From: an uncultured Porphyromonadaceae bacterium
GTDB taxonomy: Bacteria > Bacteroidota > Bacteroidia > Bacteroidales > Muribaculaceae
Assembly (NCBI GenBank): GCA_900547825.1
Contig: URII01000071.1
Span: 1-9,476, forward strand
Direction of reading: 5' to 3'
DNA: 9,476 bases
In this document: positions 6,334 to 9,476 of the stretch, in pieces
How positions within the stretch are numbered: position 1 is the stretch's first letter
How the letters are laid out: each line of letters starts with the position of its first letter
The notes under the pieces: generated by a model
What the model saw: the letters and a program-made list of their open reading frames with translations, nothing else
Told to the model about the DNA's origin: nothing
The model's database searches: none
Translations under genes and position numbers: made by a program

Positions 6334-6837
6334 TTAGTGAAGATATGTCTCCACCTCCTTGCACCATTGGTCAATGCGTTTGTCGGTCAGCTCTTCGTGG
6401 TTGACGTTGTCAAGCACAAGGCCCACAATCACACCGTCGACATCGGCGCCGGTATGGGCGAAGTCATATCCGTCGGCGTTGAAAGGTGCTACGAATTTGG
6501 CTCCTGTTTTCTGTAGCCTATGGTAAAGTTCTCCTACCGCGTTGCAGAATGTGTCGCTCATTGTTTCGTCGCCCACGCCGAATATTGCTATCTCCTTGCC
6601 GCTAAGATCGAGCTGTTCAAGGCCGTCGATGAAGCTTTGCCAGTCCTCCTGCAATTCGCCGTCGCCCCAGGTGGAGGACCCCAATACGAGTAAATCATAT
6701 GGGGCGACATCGGATGGAGCGCAATCGGCCACGTCATATATGTCGGCTGAGTCAACGTTGAGTTTTTCTGCTATCTTGTCGGCTACTTCATGGGTGGTGC
6801 CGGTAGTTGATCCGTAAAAAATACCTATCTTTTTCAT
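6334..6837 (-). CDS. fldA: Flavodoxin, long-chain type
   Basis: Small FMN-binding electron carrier of the cytoplasm, serving low-potential redox enzymes when iron is scarce or with ferredoxin partners. 167 residues, the long-chain length. The phosphate loop GSTTGTT is at 9-15. The first FMN-flanking loop SSTWGDGELQEDW keeps the stacking Trp. The second flanking loop reads GVGDETMSDTFCNAVG: it is one residue shorter than Bacteroides flavodoxin as I recall it, and the Tyr that normally stacks on the flavin appears as Met. The C-terminal half carries the long-chain insertion and DNVNHEELTDKRIDQW. No Shine-Dalgarno site precedes the ATG. The DUF3332 gene ends 63 bases upstream on the same strand; I found no clear promoter in the gap, so co-transcription is possible. 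Family call is firm; the symbol follows common usage. Confidence 0.93.
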   Translation of the reverse strand: MKKIGIFYGSTTGTTHEVADKIAEKLNVDSADIYDVADCAPSDVAPYDLLVLGSSTWGDGELQEDWQSFIDGLEQLDLSGKEIAIFGVGDETMSDTFCNAVGELYHRLQKTGAKFVAPFNADGYDFAHTGADVDGVIVGLVLDNVNHEELTDKRIDQWCKEVETYLH

Positions 6838-6900
6838 AACCTAAGAAATTTGTTGGACATATTATTAGTGCTTACCAAACGTCCCGGGTTATGTAAAAGT

Positions 6901-7449
6901 TCACCGTGCAGCCATGAATACTGCGTCACGGGCCAGGGCACGGTAAGCCATAAGTCCGTTGTCGGAAAGTTCCACTACGGTCCGGGAGCCGTCAGGGGCA
7001 GGGAGTGCCACATGGGTGTCGTCGATGAATGTCATGAGCTCGTATTCGATGTCGTCTGTGACAAGAGTCCAGGTGAGTTCTTCCTCGTTGAAATCAAGCC
7101 GGACTTCGGAACCGTCGTTTTCGCATGTTATGGTGTAGCCTTTGCCGTCGCATTTCACGAGATAACGGCCGTTTTCACCGTCAATGACTTTGGTGCCCTT
7201 GGCTATAGGATTGTTCCCGCTCCAGAATTCAATACTGTTGAGCACCAGAAGGTCGGCTAATGCGGAAACTTCATATACCGGAAGTATCCAGAATGCGAAA
7301 AATACAAGTTCGTTGACAAATTTGCTGCCCACACCCTTGTTCCATGTGAGAAGTTTGTTGGTAAGTGCGAACTTTCCGATACAGGAGGAGGTCATAAGTC
7401 CTCCGCAAACGGCGAGAATAAGGCCTGCATAAAGAAAACGTCGTTTCAT
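6901..7449 (-). CDS. DUF3332-type lipoprotein of unknown function
   Basis: A 182-residue protein recognised as the DUF3332 family seen in Bacteroidota; its function is not known. The start at 7449 is chosen over an ORF extension back to 7641, because MKRRFLYAGLILAVCGG is a clear lipoprotein signal peptide, and the extension would overlap the end of ald and has no family character. A lipobox-like MTSSC puts the likely acylated Cys at 23, suggesting periplasmic or outer-membrane attachment; position -3 is Thr, not the usual Leu. The best-conserved stretch, KFVNELVFFAFWILPVYE to NSIEFWSG (43-78), includes a hydrophobic segment at about 48-70. The acidic C-terminal half (about 85-165) is likely beta-rich. 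It lies downstream of the ald terminator and upstream of the flavodoxin gene. No clear promoter found. Confidence 0.82.
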   Translation of the reverse strand: MKRRFLYAGLILAVCGGLMTSSCIGKFALTNKLLTWNKGVGSKFVNELVFFAFWILPVYEVSALADLLVLNSIEFWSGNNPIAKGTKVIDGENGRYLVKCDGKGYTITCENDGSEVRLDFNEEELTWTLVTDDIEYELMTFIDDTHVALPAPDGSRTVVELSDNGLMAYRALARDAVFMAAR

Positions 7450-7484
7450 AGGATAAAACAGTGATTCAGTGAAAATTTGAATAT

Positions 7485-7519
7485 TAAAAATGTCGGCCCG
7501 TCCACAAGGACGAACCGAC
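7485..7519 (-). terminator. Rho-independent terminator of ald
   Basis: On the - strand the RNA would fold GUCGGUUCGUCC (7519-7508) against GGACGGGCCGAC (7503-7492), 12 pairs including two G-U, with loop UUGU, followed by AUUUUUAAU. The + strand version has two mismatches and no T-run, so it works in the ald direction only. It starts 18 bases after the ald stop and separates ald from the DUF3332 gene. Confidence 0.85.
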
Positions 7520-7537
7520 GCATATAGTTGGGTAAGT

Positions 7538-8644
7538 TTATAATTCGAGCTGATGGAGGGGGAGATTCCATGCCTGAGCCACACCGGCGAAAGTAACCTT
7601 GCCGTCGACCATGTTGACACCTTTTGCGAGGCTGGGATCATCCTTGCATGCCTGACGCCATCCCTTGTCGGCCAAAGCTATGGCATAGGGGAGTGTGGCG
7701 TTGGTGAGCGCAAGTGTCGAGGTGTAGGGAACAGCTCCGGGGATGTTGGCCACAGCATAGTGTATCACGCCGTCCACTTCGTATACGGGATCGGTGTGTG
7801 TGGTGGGGTGGGAGGTCTCGAAGCAACCGCCCTGATCAATTGCCACATCCACGGCTACCGAGCCTTTGCGCATGAATTTGAGCATGTCGCGGGTGAGCAG
7901 ATGGGGAGCTTTAGCGCCCGGGATGAGCACTGAACCGATAACGAGGTCGGTGGTGGGAAGTTCCTGCTCGATATTGTGCTGTGATGAATAGAGAGTCTTG
8001 ACATTCTTGGGCATTACGTCGGCAATGCGGCGCAGAGTGGGGAGTGATATGTCAGTGATTGTGACATCAGCACCGAGACCGGCAGCCATAAGGGCTGCGT
8101 TGCGACCGACAACGCCGCCACCGAGGATAAGCACTTTGGCAGGTTTCACGCCCGGAACACCACCCATGAGCACACCGCGTCCGCCCTGGGGTTTCTCAAG
8201 GAAGCGTGCGCCTTCCTGAATGGACATGCGTCCGGCAACCTCGCTCATAGGCATGAGCAGCGGAAGAGTACGGTCGGGAAGCTGTACTGTCTCATAGGCA
8301 ATGCATATGCCGCGGGCCTGCATCATGGCTTCGGTGAGGGGATAGTCGGAAGCAAAGTGGAAGTAAGTGAAGAGCACCTGACCTTCGCGTACCAAAGGAT
8401 ATTCTTCCTCAATGGGTTCTTTGACTTTCACTATCATTTCGGCTGCGCCGTAAACGTCCTGAATTGTAGGCAGTATCTGTGCACCCACGGCCACATATTC
8501 TTCATCGGCGAAACCGCTTCCTTCGCCTGCGGTATGCTGCACCATGACAGTGTGGCCGTGTTTGATAAGTTCTTTTACTCCGGCGGGGGTGAGGCCCACG
8601 CGATTTTCATTGTTTTTAATTTCTTTGGGTACGCCAATAATCAT
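7538..8644 (-). CDS. ald: Alanine dehydrogenase
   Basis: NAD-dependent reversible oxidative deamination of L-alanine to pyruvate and ammonia; cytoplasmic, normally a hexamer. 368 residues, the usual length of about 370. The N-terminus MIIGVPKEIKNNENRVGLTP is typical. Substrate-site residues fall where the well-studied enzymes have them: Arg15, Lys75 (VKVKEP) and His96 (YFHFASD). The Rossmann nucleotide site is VLILGGGVVGRNAA (171-184) with Asp198 at the end of the second strand; Asp270 and Asn300 (VANIPGAVP) complete the active site. The start at 8644 gives the canonical N-terminus and has no Shine-Dalgarno site. The gene has its own promoter about 105 bases upstream and its own terminator, so it is a single-gene unit, divergent from ftcD. 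Complete and apparently functional. Confidence 0.97.
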   Translation of the reverse strand: MIIGVPKEIKNNENRVGLTPAGVKELIKHGHTVMVQHTAGEGSGFADEEYVAVGAQILPTIQDVYGAAEMIVKVKEPIEEEYPLVREGQVLFTYFHFASDYPLTEAMMQARGICIAYETVQLPDRTLPLLMPMSEVAGRMSIQEGARFLEKPQGGRGVLMGGVPGVKPAKVLILGGGVVGRNAALMAAGLGADVTITDISLPTLRRIADVMPKNVKTLYSSQHNIEQELPTTDLVIGSVLIPGAKAPHLLTRDMLKFMRKGSVAVDVAIDQGGCFETSHPTTHTDPVYEVDGVIHYAVANIPGAVPYTSTLALTNATLPYAIALADKGWRQACKDDPSLAKGVNMVDGKVTFAGVAQAWNLPLHQLEL

Positions 8645-8719
8645 GATTCTGTGGTATTAAAGTTAGGTAATTTTGTTATGGATAAATCAGTTTATCAGGG
8701 ATAGATGGTATTGTGTAGT

Positions 8720-8749
8720 GGTGTCGCCAGAGCTGATCTGAGCGACGCC
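8720..8749. repeat. Imperfect inverted repeat at the ald transcription start
   Basis: GGTGTCGCCAG (8720-8730) pairs with CTG-A-GCGACGCC (8738-8749): 11 pairs including one G-T, one bulged A and a 7-base loop. It touches the -7 element of the ald promoter at 8750-8757 and covers the expected start site. No adjoining T-run. It could be an operator or the first structure of the ald leader RNA. Confidence 0.5.
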
Positions 8750-8780
8750 CAAAATTACAATCTTTTTTTCATTTTCCAAA
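8750..8780 (-). promoter_or_regulatory. Bacteroidota-type promoter for ald
   Basis: On the - strand: TTTG at 8780-8777, a 19-base spacer, then TAATTTTG at 8757-8750, both matching the Bacteroidetes consensus. The start would be near 8743, giving a leader of about 100 bases before the ald ATG at 8644. Confidence 0.7.
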
Positions 8781-8801
8781 TATTATTCACAAAAAAATAC
8801 G

Positions 8802-8809
8802 TACCTTTG
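8802..8809 (+). promoter_or_regulatory. -7 element of the ftcD promoter
   Basis: TACCTTTG fully matches TAnnTTTG, and the same eight bases serve the tRNA-Gln promoter. About 85-90 bases of leader would precede ftcD. The -33 position (about 8778-8783) lacks a clear TTTG and coincides with the -33 of the divergent ald promoter, so the two units may compete or be controlled together. Confidence 0.5.
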
Positions 8810-8899
8810 TGAGTGCTCAGGCCAAACCTGAAAACTTCACAATGACTCTTAAAATCTAAATATTCTGAAATACTGACCTAAAATAACTGATAAACCAAC

Positions 8900-9475
8900 A
8901 TGGACAAGCGAATAATCGAATGTGTTCCGAATTTTAGTGAAGGACGCAATCCTCAAGTTATCAAAGAAATAACTGATGCAATAGAGGCTGTTGAGGGCAT
9001 AAGGCTCTTGGATGTGGATCCCGGTGAGGCTACAAACCGCACTGTGGTGACATTTGTTGGAGAACCTGAGGCTGTGATGGAAGCGGCCCTTCGAGGCGTC
9101 AAACGGGCTTCGGAACTTATAGATATGTCGAAGCATCATGGAGCCCATCCGCGTATGGGGGCTACGGATGTGTGCCCGCTAATACCGGTGTCGGGCGTCA
9201 CTCTTGAAGAATGTGCCGAGATGGCCCGCGCACTTGCCGAGCGTATATCCACGGAGCTTGGTATCCCTACTTTCTGCTATGAGGCGGCTGCGTTTACTCC
9301 GGCACGTAAGTATTCCAAACCGTCAGCCAAGGTGTACGCCAACTCGATATCGGCGGTAGCACCTGCTTCTTGCATGTGGTATCCGGAGATAGAGATGGAG
9401 TTGAATTTCGGCATGTTTTTGGAGGTGTACTCGAAGATGTCGGCAATGATGCGCATCGAGAACTCGGGAGGATAA
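8900..9475 (+). CDS. ftcD: Glutamate formimidoyltransferase, N-terminal part, with spurious antisense tail
   Basis: FtcD transfers the formimino group from N-formimino-L-glutamate to tetrahydrofolate, a late step of histidine degradation. Residues 1 to about 136 are clearly this enzyme: IIECVPNFSEGR at 5-16, LLDVDPGEATNRTVVTFVGEP at 36-56, then HHGAHPRMGATDVCPLIP with likely catalytic His83, and GIPTFCYEAAAFTPAR. The usual enzyme continues with a NLAxCRAGEYEGL-type region for roughly another 160 residues; here, from about residue 137, the frame no longer resembles it. Those codons are the antisense of methylmalonyl-CoA mutase, and the stop at 9473 is accidental. So the gene is cut at about 9289-9307. 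The start at 8900 fits the family N-terminus and has no Shine-Dalgarno site. Identity of the N-part is firm. Confidence 0.88.
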   Translation: MDKRIIECVPNFSEGRNPQVIKEITDAIEAVEGIRLLDVDPGEATNRTVVTFVGEPEAVMEAALRGVKRASELIDMSKHHGAHPRMGATDVCPLIPVSGVTLEECAEMARALAERISTELGIPTFCYEAAAFTPARKYSKPSAKVYANSISAVAPASCMWYPEIEMELNFGMFLEVYSKMSAMMRIENSGG

Positions 9476-9476
9476 A
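9292..9476 (-). pseudogene. mutA: Methylmalonyl-CoA mutase large subunit, internal fragment
   Basis: On the - strand, reading from the window end, an open frame gives YPPEFSMRIIADIFEYTSKN, then MPKFNSISISGYHMQEAGAT and ADIELAYTLADGLEYLRAGV (about 60 residues). This is a highly conserved internal part of the catalytic subunit of the adenosylcobalamin-dependent mutase that interconverts methylmalonyl-CoA and succinyl-CoA, used by Bacteroidales to make propionate. The family normally continues after LRAG with NAG-type sequence; here it stops resembling the mutase within a few codons, where the sense strand is ftcD, and a TAG follows soon after. The N-terminal portion would lie beyond the window end. 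The fragment is opposite in direction to ftcD and joined to it inside both genes. Recognition by eye is strong; the precise edge lies within 9289-9307. Confidence 0.85.

Noticed and set aside
5849..6337. A 162-codon + strand open frame over the surE start region
   Set aside because: Antisense to the conserved SurE motifs; no promoter or family likeness.
7450..7641. N-terminal extension of the DUF3332 gene to an upstream ATG
   Set aside because: It overlaps ald and crosses the ald terminator, and the internal Met at 7449 begins a proper lipoprotein signal peptide.
9308..9475. Novel C-terminal domain on FtcD
   Set aside because: The complementary strand reads as highly conserved methylmalonyl-CoA mutase, so the apparent domain is an antisense artefact.

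Overview
The window looks like a metagenomic contig stitched from at least two genomes rather than one locus. The left part (1 to about 2355) uses Shine-Dalgarno sites and overlapping genes, and encodes proteins of Firmicutes/Clostridia type. The right part (about 2355 to 9300) has the marks of Bacteroidota, probably a gut Bacteroidales and perhaps Muribaculaceae: no Shine-Dalgarno sites before any start codon, promoters of the TTTG / TAnnTTTG type, and proteins resembling Bacteroidales orthologs.

Left block: two tightly packed inner-membrane permeases of a sugar ABC importer (MalF-like, cut by the window start, and MalG-like), then the N-terminal two thirds of an ABC ATPase. This ATPase looks like the ABC-2/YtrB export type rather than a MalK sugar-import type. 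Its reading frame runs without a stop into the last 160 or so residues of the ribosome-assembly GTPase Der. The join sits at about 2355-2363 and is the first clear chimera point. A weaker composition change near 1810-1860 may be a second one.

Right block: der (3' end only) and tyrS on the + strand, then a tRNA-Gln(UUG) with its own promoter and a probably bidirectional terminator. Next, on the - strand, come manA (mannose-6-phosphate isomerase), surE (nucleotidase), a long-chain flavodoxin, a DUF3332-type lipoprotein, and ald (alanine dehydrogenase) with its own promoter and terminator. Divergent from ald is ftcD (glutamate formimidoyltransferase, histidine degradation). After about 136 codons ftcD turns into antisense methylmalonyl-CoA mutase (mutA) at 9289-9307, the second clear chimera point, which lies near the window end.

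These are mostly housekeeping and catabolic genes. I see no mobile element, CRISPR array, defence cassette or convincing new system. The points most worth a second look are the two fusion joins, two inverted repeats placed on promoters (surE and ald), and an unusual residue in the FMN-binding loop of the flavodoxin.
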